NCBI GenBank assembly: GCA_020630695.1
Contig: JAHDIS010000029.1
Coordinates: 1 to 45,567 of the forward strand
Direction: 5' to 3'
DNA: 45,567 nt
Source of the DNA: Paracoccaceae bacterium
Lineage (GTDB): Bacteria > Pseudomonadota > Alphaproteobacteria > Rhodobacterales > Rhodobacteraceae
Positions 16,545 to 26,017 of the stretch are shown piece after piece. Each line of letters begins with the position of its first letter. Position 1 is the first letter of the stretch. The position numbers were made by a program, and so were the translations under genes. The notes beneath the pieces were generated by a model. That model saw only the letters and a list, made by a program, of their open reading frames with translations, ran no database searches and was not told where the DNA came from.

Positions 16545-17594
16545 TTGGCCGAGATACAACTGCGCAATGTTTCCAAGCGCTGGGGCAGCTTTGTTGGTGT
16601 CGAAGACTTTACGTTGACGATCCCCGATCGGGAGTTTCTCGTTCTGCTTGGGCCTTCGGGCTGCGGCAAGACAACGACCATGCGAATGATCGCTGGCCTT
16701 GAAGACCCGTCCAAAGGCGAAATCCTGATCGACGGGAAAGTCGTTAATGATCTGGAACCGAAAGACCGCGATGTGGCGATGGTCTTTCAGAGCTATGCGC
16801 TCTACCCGAACATGAACGTCTACGAGAACATCCGGTTCCCTCTGCGTGTACGCGGTGAGAACCCCGCCGGTCACAAGGAAAAGGTCATGCGCGCCAGCGC
16901 GATGGTCGAACTGGATGAGTTTCTGCACCGTAAGCCGGCGGAATTGTCTGGTGGCCAACGCCAGCGTGTGGCGCTCGCACGTGCGATCGTTCGTGAGCCC
17001 AACGTCTTTTTGATGGACGAACCCCTGTCAAACCTTGATGCCAAGCTGAGGGTTTCCACCCGCGCCCAGATCAAGAACCTCAGCCATGAGCTGTCCGTGA
17101 CGACGATCTATGTGACGCACGATCAGATCGAAGCCATGACACTCGCGGACCGTGTTGTGGTCATGGAAAAGGGTGTCGTTCAGCAGGTGGGCAGTCCGAC
17201 AGAGATCTACGACAAGCCCGCCAATACGTTTGTGGCCAGCTTTATCGGCAATCCCGCGATGAACCTCATCGACGGCGTTGTGCAGGGCGGTACGTTTACC
17301 GCCGACAGCGTTTCGGTCGAAGGTCTGAACGTCAAAGATGGACCGATCACGCTGGGCTTTCGTGCCGAAGACGCTGAGGTGTCGCAAGAGGGCGGTCAGA
17401 TCACAGCGCCCATCTACACTCTGGAACTGCTTGGCGACGCGACAATGGTCAGCGTCCGGATCGGTGGTGCGCTGGTTAGTGCCCGGTCTGACAAAACCTT
17501 CCGCGCCGAAATCGGCGATCCGATCTCAATCCGAATCCCCCAGGAAATCTGCCATCTGTTCGATGCGGAAACCGGGGCGCGTCTGGACGGCTAG
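16545..17594 (+). CDS. CUT1-type ABC importer ATPase
   Basis: The start chosen is TTG at 16545, because GGGAGGA (16534-16540) precedes it and (M)AEIQLRNVSKRWG is the usual start of this family; the in-frame ATG at 16524 lacks a binding site and overlaps operator 2. 349 aa. Walker A GPSGCGKT is at 36-43, the Q-loop in VFQSYALYPNM, the signature LSGGQ at 134-138 and Walker B FLMDEP near 155-160, with the switch His in VTHDQIE. The last 110 residues form a TOBE-type regulatory region. It is the MalK/UgpC-like energy subunit for the binding protein and permeases that follow, on the cytoplasmic face. The substrate class is sugars, polyols or their relatives by family, but nothing fixes it. Confidence 0.93.
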   Translation: MAEIQLRNVSKRWGSFVGVEDFTLTIPDREFLVLLGPSGCGKTTTMRMIAGLEDPSKGEILIDGKVVNDLEPKDRDVAMVFQSYALYPNMNVYENIRFPLRVRGENPAGHKEKVMRASAMVELDEFLHRKPAELSGGQRQRVALARAIVREPNVFLMDEPLSNLDAKLRVSTRAQIKNLSHELSVTTIYVTHDQIEAMTLADRVVVMEKGVVQQVGSPTEIYDKPANTFVASFIGNPAMNLIDGVVQGGTFTADSVSVEGLNVKDGPITLGFRAEDAEVSQEGGQITAPIYTLELLGDATMVSVRIGGALVSARSDKTFRAEIGDPISIRIPQEICHLFDAETGARLDG

Positions 17595-17608
17595 CCGTCT
17601 TTCATATT

Positions 17609-17659
17609 CGGCCAATCAAGGCCGGACAATCAATGGATGCGTGATTGCAAGGCGCATCC
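17609..17659 (+). promoter_or_regulatory. two hairpins between ATPase and binding-protein genes
   Basis: CGGCC/GGCCG (17609-17624, 6-base loop) is followed by GGATGCG/CGCATCC (17635-17641 and 17653-17659, 11-base loop). No T run follows. Such elements before a binding-protein gene usually adjust mRNA stability or partial termination, letting the binding protein be made at a different level from the ATPase. Confidence 0.45.
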
Positions 17660-17684
17660 GGACAACAGAAACAGGGAGGAATAA

Positions 17685-18914
17685 ATGTTTCTGAGAACTC
17701 TCGCCGCGGCCGGCGCAATGGCCGTTTTGACCACATCTACGGCCATGGCCTGCGAAATTGGCGCACGCGTCAGCATCGTTGGCAATGAATTCCCGGCGAT
17801 CCAAACAGTTGGTGCCGAAGCCAAAGGCTGCACCGGCGCCGAGGTTGCCACCAACCTCACCGCGGATCACCAGAAGATCAACCTGCCCGGCATGCAGGGT
17901 AACCCGGCCGAGTACACATCCGCGATTGTCGCGAACTCGTCTATCGTGGCTCTGATGAACGAAGACGTCATTCGCCCACTCGACGACCTTCTTGCCAAGC
18001 ACGGTGAGGGTCTGGCGAAAAACCAGCTGATCACCATTGGCGGCAAGACAATGGCGGTCGCGTTCATGGCGAACGCACAGCACCTCGTTTACCGTGCTGA
18101 CGTTCTGGAAGAGATCGGTGTTGAGCCGCCCAAAACCTACGAAGAAATGCTGGCTGCAGCCAAAATGATCCGTGAAAAGGGCATGATGGAAAACCCGATC
18201 GGTGGCGCCTATGCCGCTGGCTGGAACCTCGCACAAGAATTCAACAACATGTTCCTGGGCATGGGTGGCGAGCACTTCAAATCCGGCACAGCCGAGCCAA
18301 ACGTGAACTCTGAAGCGGGCGTCAAAGCGCTGGAAATGATGAAAGCCTTGTCGGAATACATGAACCCCGACTTCCTGACACATGACTCGAACGCGACCAA
18401 TGCCGAGTTCCGTGCGGGCAACGTGGCGATCATGAACATGTGGGGCAGCCGTGCTGCAACCATGACCGATGCCGAAGGCGTTCCGCAGGAAGTTGTCGAT
18501 GGTTTCGCGATCGCCGGTCCGATGACGGTTGGTGGCGGTGATGTCCCTGCGTCCACATTGTGGTGGGACGGCTGGACCGTTGCCAAGAACATCAGCGACG
18601 AAGAGGCAGAAGCCACTTTTATCGCGATGATGAATGGTATTCGCCCGGAAATCCTGTCCGATGCTGATGTTGCCAAGCAGGCGGTCTGGCTGATCCCCGG
18701 CTATGAGCCGACCGAAGCCGCCGTTGGTGTTTTCGCAGCTGCGAATGCAGGCACGATCCCCTACCCAATGCTGCCTTACATGGGCCTGATGCACACTGCG
18801 TTGGGCAATGAACTGGCGGACTTCATGCAGGGCAAGGAAAGCGCCGAACAAGCGCTGGCCGATGTTGAAGCGGCCTACACCGCCGCTGCCAAGGAAAACG
18901 GCTTCCTTCAGTAA
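17685..18914 (+). CDS. ABC importer periplasmic substrate-binding protein (family 1)
   Basis: 409 aa with AGGGAGGA before the ATG. A signal peptide is clear: MFLRTLAAAGAMAVLTTSTAMA with probable cleavage at A22|C23; the Cys at +1 could also suggest lipidation, but the lipobox is poor. The mature protein has the family-1 solute-binding layout: TNLTADHQKINLPGM, NSSIVALMNEDVIRPLDDLL, VYRADVLEEIGVEPPKTYEEMLAAA (the typical hinge-side motif), GNVAIMNMWGSRAATM and ASTLWWDGWTVAKN. It captures the substrate in the periplasm and hands it to the two permeases. Aromatic residues (W, Y) around 185-300 could stack on a ring or sugar, but the ligand cannot be read from sequence. Confidence 0.92.
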   Translation: MFLRTLAAAGAMAVLTTSTAMACEIGARVSIVGNEFPAIQTVGAEAKGCTGAEVATNLTADHQKINLPGMQGNPAEYTSAIVANSSIVALMNEDVIRPLDDLLAKHGEGLAKNQLITIGGKTMAVAFMANAQHLVYRADVLEEIGVEPPKTYEEMLAAAKMIREKGMMENPIGGAYAAGWNLAQEFNNMFLGMGGEHFKSGTAEPNVNSEAGVKALEMMKALSEYMNPDFLTHDSNATNAEFRAGNVAIMNMWGSRAATMTDAEGVPQEVVDGFAIAGPMTVGGGDVPASTLWWDGWTVAKNISDEEAEATFIAMMNGIRPEILSDADVAKQAVWLIPGYEPTEAAVGVFAAANAGTIPYPMLPYMGLMHTALGNELADFMQGKESAEQALADVEAAYTAAAKENGFLQ

Positions 18915-18921
18915 AACCTTT

Positions 18922-18948
18922 GGCGAAGGCGGGTCGCCCGCCTTCGCC
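18922..18948 (+). promoter_or_regulatory. perfect 12-bp hairpin after the binding-protein gene
   Basis: GGCGAAGGCGGG, loop TCG, CCCGCCTTCGCC lies eight bases after the stop codon. No U tract follows, so it should act as an mRNA 3' stabiliser or partial attenuator, favouring binding protein over the permeases downstream. Confidence 0.65.
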
Positions 18949-18989
18949 CTCGGCCTTTCACAAACGCACTGATCTGAACGACGAGCGCC

Positions 18990-20018
18990 ATGAAACATCG
19001 CACCTTCTTTTGGTTCTTTCTGCCCACCGGTCTGGCGATGCTGCTGTTTATCGCAGCCCCGATTGTGTCGGTTGTGATGCAGTCTGTCTTTGCCCCGCAC
19101 GAGGCGGTTTTCGAGACGGTTGAGAACTGTGGACCATTTGGCTGCAAAGAGGAAACGGTGATCAATCAGGACGCCACCCGCGCGCTGCGAGAGGCGGAAC
19201 CACTGGGCCGTTTCGTTGGTCTGGATATCTATTTCGACCGGGGCCATCTGGCGATCGCCGAAGTTGGCGAGGCATGGCGTGGATCAGATAGCATGGGCGC
19301 CTTCTTTGACCGATTGGGCAACCTGCCGTTCTATCGTGCCATCGGATTTACGCTCACTTACACATTTGTCACCGTGCCGCTCTTGATCCTGTTGGGATTG
19401 ATGATCGCGCTCGCGGTGAATTCGCTACACCGCCATCTCAAGGGGCTGGTGATCTTCTTTTCGCTGTTACCGATGATCGTCACTCCCATCATCGGTGCGC
19501 TGATCTTGTTCTGGATGATCGACAGTCGCGGGATCATCGGGAACCTGATCATATATCTCTCGGGCGATCCGACTTTGTCGCTCAAGGCGTCCACGTCACT
19601 AATGTGGATTTCGATCATCATATACGGGATCTGGCACTCTGCCCCCTTTGCCTTTGTGGTATTCTATGCGGGTCTCCAAACATTGCCGAAAGATCAGATC
19701 GAAGCGGCCCAAATTGATGGCGCATCCCGCTTTCAGCAACTGCGCTTTGTAGTGGTGCCGCATCTGATGCCGCTTGTGACCTTTGTCACTCTGATCAAGC
19801 TTATGGATAATTTCAGGGTCTTCGAAGAGATCGTCGGCTTTAACGCGCAGGCGCATGCCACCAGCCTAAGCTGGATCATCTTCAATGACCTGAGCGGCGA
19901 GACACAGCAGTTGTCCTCAGCGGCGACCACCTCGGTGCTGACGATTCTTGGGGTCGCGATCCTCTTGTCACCGGTTCTTGTGCGCACATGGCGCGACTTC
20001 AGAGGGAGAGCGCACTGA
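18990..20018 (+). CDS. ABC importer permease 1 (MalF/UgpA type) with enlarged periplasmic loop
   Basis: 342 aa, inner-membrane. The first membrane segment spans about 7-32. An unusual hydrophilic stretch, about 33-115, separates it from the second; it carries the Cys pair CGPFGC at 47-52, which could form a disulphide in the periplasm. Further membrane spans run from about 117 to 335. The EAA loop that docks on the ATPase is EAAQIDGASRFQQLRFVVVPHLMP (about 238-261), correct for binding-protein-dependent importers. The stop overlaps the next start as TGATG, so the two permeases are coupled. Long P2 loops of this kind occur in MalF, where they contact the binding protein. Confidence 0.92.
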   Translation: MKHRTFFWFFLPTGLAMLLFIAAPIVSVVMQSVFAPHEAVFETVENCGPFGCKEETVINQDATRALREAEPLGRFVGLDIYFDRGHLAIAEVGEAWRGSDSMGAFFDRLGNLPFYRAIGFTLTYTFVTVPLLILLGLMIALAVNSLHRHLKGLVIFFSLLPMIVTPIIGALILFWMIDSRGIIGNLIIYLSGDPTLSLKASTSLMWISIIIYGIWHSAPFAFVVFYAGLQTLPKDQIEAAQIDGASRFQQLRFVVVPHLMPLVTFVTLIKLMDNFRVFEEIVGFNAQAHATSLSWIIFNDLSGETQQLSSAATTSVLTILGVAILLSPVLVRTWRDFRGRAH

Positions 20019-20899
20019 TGGCTTCCAAAGCACAAACCATGCCTGCAGGGCTGCGCCTTTTGACGTCGGCCTTTATCGTGATCTGGCTGATCATGGCCGC
20101 CTTTCCATTCCTGTGGACGCTCTGGGGGTCTTTCAAGGTCGAGTTGGATTTCTTTTCCATCGCCGATTGGACCAATGCACTGACCGGTGCAAACACCAAA
20201 GACACCTATGGGGTGCCCTTCACGGGGGCGGGCTATGAAGGCGCGTGGGTGGAAAACCATTTCTGGCGTAACGTAATCAACACCTTCATCATTTGCTTTT
20301 TCGTGGTTTGCACATCGCTGACCATTGGCACGCTTGGCGGCTACGCACTGTCTCGTTCGGGCTTCAAGTATGTCTTCTGGTTGCTGATCATCGCGCTGAT
20401 CTTTCGCGCGATGCCGCCAATCACTCTGGTCGCTGGTTATATGCTGCCGTTCTTTGAATGGAACGTCTGGGGTATCTTACCGACTGCGATCATCGTGCTC
20501 GTCGCGATCAACCAGCCCTTTACGCTTTGGATGCTGCATTCGTTCTTCCAGAACATCCCCAAGGAACTGGACGAGTCCGCTAAGGTTGACGGCTGCACAC
20601 AGTTTCAGGCGTTCCGGCATGTCATCATTCCAGTGATGTGGCCTGGGGTTATCACAACGGGTCTGTTCAGCTTCCTGCTGGCGTACAATGACTTTGCGGT
20701 TACGGCGATGCTGCTGTCTGAATCCAACCGCACCATGGTGCCACAGATCGCAGCTTTCCTTGGGACGACCTATACCGAGGGCAACGTGATGTTCGCCGTG
20801 GCCGCCGTGGTCTCGGCCACAGCGCCCTTGTTCGTGCTGGTGATGTTCTTCCAGCGCCAGATCGTGTCTGGCCTGACCGCGGGGGCGGTGAAGGGATGA
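20018..20899 (+). CDS. ABC importer permease 2 (MalG/UgpE type)
   Basis: 293 aa. The start is the ATG in the TGATG overlap with permease 1; an upstream ATG at 19988 lies inside that gene. Six membrane spans are expected, the first at about 15-35 (FIVIWLIMAAFPFLWTLW). The EAA loop is ELDESAKVDGCTQFQAFRHVIIPV near 190-213, with the conserved Gly. It forms the channel with permease 1. The stop overlaps the next gene as ATGA. No odd features beyond a 40-residue first periplasmic loop containing TKDTYGVPFTGAGYEGAW. Confidence 0.92.
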   Translation: MASKAQTMPAGLRLLTSAFIVIWLIMAAFPFLWTLWGSFKVELDFFSIADWTNALTGANTKDTYGVPFTGAGYEGAWVENHFWRNVINTFIICFFVVCTSLTIGTLGGYALSRSGFKYVFWLLIIALIFRAMPPITLVAGYMLPFFEWNVWGILPTAIIVLVAINQPFTLWMLHSFFQNIPKELDESAKVDGCTQFQAFRHVIIPVMWPGVITTGLFSFLLAYNDFAVTAMLLSESNRTMVPQIAAFLGTTYTEGNVMFAVAAVVSATAPLFVLVMFFQRQIVSGLTAGAVKG

Positions 20900-21921
20900 C
20901 ACGCGCCCCACGACCGCCGATGGGCATCGCTACACAGCAAAGCGCGGAGAACAAGCGGGTGTACCTGCGTTTTCTGGATGCGTTTGCAAACGGTGACTTG
21001 CCCGGCGTTACCGAAGCGGCGCAGGCAATCTTTGCACCCGATGCAGCAGTGAATGCCAGCCACCCAGTCAATGAGGCGCGCGCGGGTGATGGCTATACTG
21101 CTGACGTGATCAGACCGATCATGAATGCCTTTTCTGGGTGCACGCGGCAGAACTACACGGTCCTTGGCGGTGAATATCTGGGGACGGAGTGGGTTACATC
21201 GACAGGCTATTTTCACGGCCATTTCCATCGTTCTTTGTTCGGGATTCCACCCAGCAACAAACTGGCCTTTCTGCGGTTCGGCGAATTTCATCGGATGGAA
21301 GGCGGTAAGATCGTGGAAAGCCATGTCTACCTCGGGTTGGCTGAATTGATTATCGCGCTGGGCCGTTGGCCGTTGGCGCCAAGTCAAGGTTATGAAGGCG
21401 TGGTGCCGGGCCCTGCTACACACGATGGCATCTGGTCTGATCTTTCCGAGTCTGCCCAATCGCGGGAAACCGCAGACTTGGTTGAGGCGATGTTGATGGG
21501 GTTGGCCTCGGACGATGAAGCATGGCGCCCTTATTGGCACGATAGAATGGTTTGGTACGGTCCGGGCGGGCTTGGCTCATATGCTACTGTAGACGCCTTT
21601 GCCGCTTTCCAGCGCCCGTTTGAGTTGACGTTTGATGGTTGGGGCGATGGCAGTGAAGCAGGCTTTTCCGACGTTGGATCCAACTGCAAGGCGGGGGATG
21701 GCGCCTATGCCTTCCTTCATGGCTGGCGGCAACTGACTGGCGTTCACACCAAACCATTCCTTGGCCTCGCTCCGACGGGCAAGCGCGTATTCATGCGTGA
21801 TTGTGATTGGTGGCGTGTCGAAAACGGCAAAATCATCGAAAACTGGTGCATGCTCGATATTCCGCATGTGCTCATGCAACTCGGCTACGATCTGTTCGCC
21901 GAAGTGGAGGCTGCGGCATGA
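20896..21921 (+). CDS. tandem NTF2/SnoaL-like protein (paralogue 2)
   Basis: 341 aa with ATGA overlap to the permease before it and to the next gene after it. The N-terminal domain contains SHPVNEAR, GHFHRSLFGIPPSNKLAFLRFGEFHRMEGGKI and LGLAELIIALG. The C-terminal domain contains WHDRMVWYGPGGLGSYATVDAF, LGLAPTGKRVFMRDCDWWRVENGKI and ENWCMLDIPHVLMQLGYDLF. The motif order equals that of the genes at 15415, 24201 and, in its C-terminal half, 21918. Cytoplasmic, no signal peptide. It is probably an enzyme acting on the imported compound: NTF2-fold pockets catalyse isomerisation, dehydration or C-O/C-C cleavage. No single catalytic residue can be assigned by eye. Confidence 0.82.
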   Translation: MTRAPRPPMGIATQQSAENKRVYLRFLDAFANGDLPGVTEAAQAIFAPDAAVNASHPVNEARAGDGYTADVIRPIMNAFSGCTRQNYTVLGGEYLGTEWVTSTGYFHGHFHRSLFGIPPSNKLAFLRFGEFHRMEGGKIVESHVYLGLAELIIALGRWPLAPSQGYEGVVPGPATHDGIWSDLSESAQSRETADLVEAMLMGLASDDEAWRPYWHDRMVWYGPGGLGSYATVDAFAAFQRPFELTFDGWGDGSEAGFSDVGSNCKAGDGAYAFLHGWRQLTGVHTKPFLGLAPTGKRVFMRDCDWWRVENGKIIENWCMLDIPHVLMQLGYDLFAEVEAAA

Positions 21922-22454
21922 AGGGATCACGCCCGGAACAGGCGGTGCTGAGCCGTGATACGGATATGTCCAAGACCGACGATACGCGCCGCGTGATAGA
22001 AGGCATGGTTGATGGTCTAAACGATCACCGCATCGACGACATTGGCCAGTTTTTCGCAGAAGGTTTCCGTTGGATGGGCAACACCGGTTGTGGCACCAAA
22101 ACGGGTCTCAAGGAATTTCAGGATAACTGGCAACGCCCCTTTCAGGCGGCCTTTTCCGATAAGGTCTGTGTGGATGAAGCGCGACTTTACATGGGGGAAT
22201 GGGCCGCGGCCTTTGGTCGGCAGGAGGCCACGCATTCGGGCGCCTTTATGGGGATCGAACCAACCGGAAAGCGCGTCGAGATCAGGTATATGGACTTTTG
22301 GAAGGTCGAAGACGGCAAGATCACCGACAATTGGGTGATGGTCGATTTTCCTCATGTCATGGCGCAACTGGGCGTTGACGTTTTCCAGGGAGAAGGCTGG
22401 GAAGCCTTTGACCGCGGTGAACGTACCGCACCCCGACCCGAGGGTGCCGAATGA
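21918..22454 (+). CDS. single-domain NTF2/SnoaL-like protein (paralogue 3)
   Basis: 178 aa; the ATG at 21918 overlaps the previous stop (ATGA). Longer upstream starts would lie wholly inside the neighbour. It matches the C-terminal half of the tandem paralogues: FRWMGNTGCGTKTGLKEFQDNWQRPFQAAF, MGIEPTGKRVEIRYMDFWKVEDGKI and [21 protein letters not shown] single-domain member beside double-domain ones suggests the tandem form arose by duplication, or that this one works as a homodimer, the normal NTF2 assembly. The reaction is unknown. Confidence 0.82.
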   Translation: MKGSRPEQAVLSRDTDMSKTDDTRRVIEGMVDGLNDHRIDDIGQFFAEGFRWMGNTGCGTKTGLKEFQDNWQRPFQAAFSDKVCVDEARLYMGEWAAAFGRQEATHSGAFMGIEPTGKRVEIRYMDFWKVEDGKITDNWVMVDFPHVMAQLGVDVFQGEGWEAFDRGERTAPRPEGAE

Positions 22455-22879
22455 ACCGTGGGTATCGAATCCGCGCGCTGGGCGAAGTGGCAGTTCGATG
22501 CCGCGATCTGGAGACAATGCGCGTCTTCTATCGCGATGTTGTCGGGCTCACCCCTTTGGAGGGTGAGTATTCAGACCACATCGCGTTCTTTCAGATTGGC
22601 GAAGGCTACGGCGGTCATACCACCGTATTGGCGCTGTTTGGCGAAGGCGCGCCTGCGACGGGTCCGGCATCATCCTTGCACCATGTGGCGTTGACCGTGG
22701 ACGCCGCAGAACAGGATGCCGCCGAGCAGTGGCTCAGTTCAAAAGGACTGTCACCCCATTATCAGCAATTCCCATGGATCGGTTGGAGAGGGCTCTTCTT
22801 CAAGGATCCAGAAGGCAACACGATCGAGTTTGTCGCAAAGGTTGGACCGGCCGAGGCTGCCGGACCCCTGGCGCAGTAG
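22451..22879 (+). CDS. VOC (glyoxalase/dioxygenase-fold) protein
   Basis: 142 aa, one VOC module pair: [27 protein letters not shown] at the start and [19 protein letters not shown] in the middle, ending [16 protein letters not shown], a hallmark of the family. Candidate metal ligands are Glu of LGEV (where many members have His), a His of LHHV and Glu of NTIEF. Members include glyoxalases, epimerases, ring-cleaving dioxygenases and isomerases. ATGA overlap with the preceding NTF2 gene and 14 bases to the next gene place it inside the operon. Confidence 0.85.
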   Translation: MNRGYRIRALGEVAVRCRDLETMRVFYRDVVGLTPLEGEYSDHIAFFQIGEGYGGHTTVLALFGEGAPATGPASSLHHVALTVDAAEQDAAEQWLSSKGLSPHYQQFPWIGWRGLFFKDPEGNTIEFVAKVGPAEAAGPLAQ

Positions 22880-22893
22880 GAAAAGAGGACGAT

Positions 22894-24204
22894 ATGGCGA
22901 TTACTCATCTCAAGTTCAGCAAACCAGAAGCAGAAAAGGCAGAAGACGACGCCAAAGTGCGCGCGGTCGTTGAGGCGACGTTGGCGGATATCGAAAGCCG
23001 TGGTGACGCAGCAGTGCGTGATCTTTCAGCCAAGTTCGACGGCTACACACCGGATGCATTCAGACTGACGCAGTCCGAAATCGATGCTGCCATGCAAAAA
23101 GTCAGCACGCGGGACATGGAAGACATTCGTTTCGCGCAGGATCAGATCCGCAACTTTGCTCAAGCGCAGCGCGCATCAATGACGGATGTCGAAGTTGAAA
23201 CTTTGCCCGGTGTGATCCTTGGCCATAAAAATATCCCGGTTCAATCTGTCGGGTGCTACGTGCCCGGGGGCAAGTTTCCCATGGTTGCCTCGGCTCATAT
23301 GTCGGTCTTGACGGCTTCAGTTGCAGGCGTTCCACGGATTGTTTCATCGGCTCCTCCGGTCAATGGAGAGCCGCATCCAGCGATCGTTGCTGCGATGCAT
23401 ATGGGCGGCGCACATGAAATCCTGTGCCTTGGAGGAATTCAGGCCGTAGGCGCCATGGCTATCGGTACCGAGACGATCGATCCGGTTCATATGCTCGTCG
23501 GTCCGGGTAACGCGTTTGTCGCCGAAGCCAAGCGTCAGTTGTTTGGCCGGGTAGGGATCGACCTGTTTGCCGGTCCGACCGAAACCATGGTGATCGCTGA
23601 TGACACCGTTGACGCTGAACTTTGTGCCACCGATCTGCTGGGGCAGGCCGAGCATGGGTACAACTCACCGGCTTGCATGATCACCAACAGCCGCAAACTG
23701 GCTGATGCCACGCTGGTGGAAATTGACCGGTTGCTTGAGATCCTTCCAACGGCTGAAACGGCACGGGCCAGCTGGGAAGACTACGGCGATATTGTCGTTT
23801 GCGATACTCATGAAGAGATGCTGCAGGTGGCCAATGACATGGCCTATGAGCATGTTCAGGTAATGACTGACCGGGATGACTGGTACCTCGAAAACATGCA
23901 CAGCTATGGCGCATTGTTCCTGGGCCCCCGAACCAATGTCGCCAATGGTGACAAAGTGATCGGCACCAATCACACCCTGCCGACGAAAAAGGCTGGCCGC
24001 TATACTGGTGGGCTTTGGGTTGGCAAATTCCTCAAGACCCATTCCTACCAGAAGGTTTTGACCGACGAGGCGGCGACGCTCGTGGGTGAATATGGATCGC
24101 GGTTGTGCATGCTCGAAGGGTTTGTCGGCCACGCCGAACAGTGCAACATTCGCGTACGCCGCTATGGCGGCAAGAATGTCCCCTATGGCCAAGCCGCTGA
24201 ATGA
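22894..24204 (+). CDS. HisD-family NAD-dependent dehydrogenase (catabolic, not histidine synthesis)
   Basis: 436 aa. Start at 22894 with AAGAGGA upstream; an earlier in-frame ATG at 22729 sits inside the VOC gene. Residues matching E. coli histidinol dehydrogenase are kept: zinc ligands Gln251, His254 (GQAEHG), Asp353 and His413 (GHAEQ), and the catalytic pair Glu319-His320 (YEHVQV). The family oxidises an alcohol through an aldehyde to an acid with two NAD+, and includes the sulfopropanediol 3-dehydrogenase HpsN. The setting with an importer, SDR and NTF2 proteins argues for a catabolic polyol or hydroxy-acid substrate, not L-histidinol. No sulfonate-cleavage gene is nearby, so HpsN activity is not assumed. 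Confidence 0.88.
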   Translation: MAITHLKFSKPEAEKAEDDAKVRAVVEATLADIESRGDAAVRDLSAKFDGYTPDAFRLTQSEIDAAMQKVSTRDMEDIRFAQDQIRNFAQAQRASMTDVEVETLPGVILGHKNIPVQSVGCYVPGGKFPMVASAHMSVLTASVAGVPRIVSSAPPVNGEPHPAIVAAMHMGGAHEILCLGGIQAVGAMAIGTETIDPVHMLVGPGNAFVAEAKRQLFGRVGIDLFAGPTETMVIADDTVDAELCATDLLGQAEHGYNSPACMITNSRKLADATLVEIDRLLEILPTAETARASWEDYGDIVVCDTHEEMLQVANDMAYEHVQVMTDRDDWYLENMHSYGALFLGPRTNVANGDKVIGTNHTLPTKKAGRYTGGLWVGKFLKTHSYQKVLTDEAATLVGEYGSRLCMLEGFVGHAEQCNIRVRRYGGKNVPYGQAAE

Positions 24205-25253
24205 ACGATCCGCACGGGCATAACAAAGCGGCGCTTGCGCCGCTGCGCGCTGCTCAGCGGGATTGGGATCAAGGCGCGATCCGGGCGGCATTGAATGCGA
24301 CGTTCGCGCCGGATGCCGTTTTGCATCTATGTCACCCATTCGGGGATTTGACCGGACCCGAAGCGTTCAATGACACTGTGCTTGCTCCGCTCGCGGTTGC
24401 GATGCCGGATCTTGAGCGTCGGGACTGGATTGTCGTCGCAGGGGCTGATGAAGATGGCGCAGACTGGGTTGGTTGCGCCGGGCACTTCATGGGCAATTTT
24501 GTCGCCCCTCTGCTCGATATTCCTCCGACAGGTCAGGTGGCTCATATCCGCTTTCACGAGTTTTATCGATTTGAAGGCGGCCGCGTGGTCGAGATGCAGG
24601 CAATCTGGGATTTGCCGGAACTCATGATGCAGGCCAATGCCTGGCCCATGGTTCCGTCATTGGGCCGCGAATTTTGTATTCCGGCACCGATGACACAGGA
24701 TGGTCTGGCCGAACATGCGCGAGACGCAGAGCAAAGCGCCCAGACCTGCAAACTGATCGTCGATATGTTGACCGCCATGACCCGTCATCCAAAGGATGGC
24801 GGTCCCGAAGTTATGGAGATGGAGCGGTTCTGGCATCCCCGGATGAACTGGTACGGTCCGGCAGGGATCGGCACAGGGCGCGGCATTACCGGATTCAGAA
24901 ACTGGCATCAGATCCCGTTTTTGAAGGGCATGCCCGATCGGGGTCAGTATCCTGATGCGGTTGAACATCACTTCTTTGCAGAGAACACTTATGCGGCGGT
25001 AACTGGCTGGCCTGACATGGCGCAGACTATAAGCGGCGATGGTTTTCTCGGGATCGCGCCAGCGGGCCAGAAAATCACCATGCGCAGTTTGGATTTCTGG
25101 CGGGTCGAAGCAGGGGTCATCCGCGAAAACTGGGTCTTGGTCGATCTTTTGGACGTCTATAATCAACTGGGTGTTGATGTCTTTGCGCGACTGCGCGAGT
25201 TCAACAAGGCCCGAGTTCCGGGCACAGTCCCCTTTCCCTACGGAGAACACTGA
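24201..25253 (+). CDS. tandem NTF2/SnoaL-like protein (paralogue 4)
   Basis: 350 aa, ATGA overlap with the HisD-like gene and TGATG overlap with the SDR gene. N-terminal domain: [69 protein letters not shown]-terminal domain: [65 protein letters not shown]. The HPFG and GPxGIG motifs are shared with the gene at 15415. Placement between two dehydrogenase genes suggests it processes an oxidised intermediate. Cytoplasmic; reaction unknown. Confidence 0.82.
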   Translation: MNDPHGHNKAALAPLRAAQRDWDQGAIRAALNATFAPDAVLHLCHPFGDLTGPEAFNDTVLAPLAVAMPDLERRDWIVVAGADEDGADWVGCAGHFMGNFVAPLLDIPPTGQVAHIRFHEFYRFEGGRVVEMQAIWDLPELMMQANAWPMVPSLGREFCIPAPMTQDGLAEHARDAEQSAQTCKLIVDMLTAMTRHPKDGGPEVMEMERFWHPRMNWYGPAGIGTGRGITGFRNWHQIPFLKGMPDRGQYPDAVEHHFFAENTYAAVTGWPDMAQTISGDGFLGIAPAGQKITMRSLDFWRVEAGVIRENWVLVDLLDVYNQLGVDVFARLREFNKARVPGTVPFPYGEH

Positions 25254-26017
25254 TGGACCTGCCCAAAACCCCTTCATTCCGATTGGACGGACAGCGCGCA
25301 TTGATCGTAGGCGCGTCTTCTGGAATTGGCCTTGGCTGCGCAACCGCTCTGGCTGAGGCTGGTGCAGAGGTCACTCTGATTGCACGTCGGGCGGATCGTC
25401 TTGATGCAATCACCGAGGAAATGCGGTCTCGTGGGTGGGCTGCGCAGTCCCTTCCCATGGACATCACGGATATGGCCGTTGTCGAACAGGCCGTTGCCGA
25501 GAATGGCCCATTTGACATCTTGCTCAACGCGGCTGGCTTGGCGCGGCATAGCCCTGCGGTGGACACCGAGCTCGCAGACTACGATGCCGTTATGGATATC
25601 AATGTACGGGCGGCATATTTTCTGACCCGGACGGTTGCCAAGGGTTTGATCGCCGCCGGGCGGCCGGGAAGCCTGATCAATATTTCCAGCCAGATGGGCC
25701 ATGTGGGTGGCCCGGATCGTGCGGTGTATTGTGCGACCAAGCACGCGGTTGAAGGCATGACCAAGTCCATGGCGTTGGAGTGGGGACCAAAGGGGATTCG
25801 TGTGAACACGATTTGCCCCACGTTCATTTTGACAGAATTGACCCAGCCCACTTTCGACGATCCGGCCAAACGGGCCTGGATCGAGGACAAGATCAAATTG
25901 GGCCGTGTCGGCGCGGTCGCGGACATTATGGGTGCAGCGGTCTATCTGGCGTCTGAGGCGTCGTCACTCGTGACCGGCACATCGATCCTTGTTGATGGAG
26001 GCTGGACAGCAGACTGA
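25253..26017 (+). CDS. short-chain dehydrogenase/reductase
   Basis: 254 aa. NAD(P)-binding GASSGIG at 20-26, NAAG at 92-95, catalytic Ser in NISSQMG (145-146), Tyr159 and Lys163 (YCATK), and the C-terminal DGGWTAD typical of classical SDRs. ARR after the second strand, with no acidic residue at its end, makes NADP preference possible. It likely oxidises or reduces a hydroxyl/carbonyl of the imported compound, together with the HisD-like enzyme. TGATG overlaps at both ends. Standard length. Confidence 0.93.
   Translation: MDLPKTPSFRLDGQRALIVGASSGIGLGCATALAEAGAEVTLIARRADRLDAITEEMRSRGWAAQSLPMDITDMAVVEQAVAENGPFDILLNAAGLARHSPAVDTELADYDAVMDINVRAAYFLTRTVAKGLIAAGRPGSLINISSQMGHVGGPDRAVYCATKHAVEGMTKSMALEWGPKGIRVNTICPTFILTELTQPTFDDPAKRAWIEDKIKLGRVGAVADIMGAAVYLASEASSLVTGTSILVDGGWTAD

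Noticed and set aside
20982-20993. Perfect palindrome near CGTTTGCAAACG as a third operator
   Set aside because: It lies inside the coding sequence of an NTF2 gene and its spacing differs from the two LacI sites.
22894-24204. Histidinol dehydrogenase of histidine biosynthesis (hisD)
   Set aside because: No his genes are nearby and the setting is a catabolic operon; the residues show the family, not the substrate.
22894-24204. HpsN of sulfopropanediol breakdown
   Set aside because: No sulfonate lyase, SuyAB or TRAP transporter is present, so the substrate was left open.
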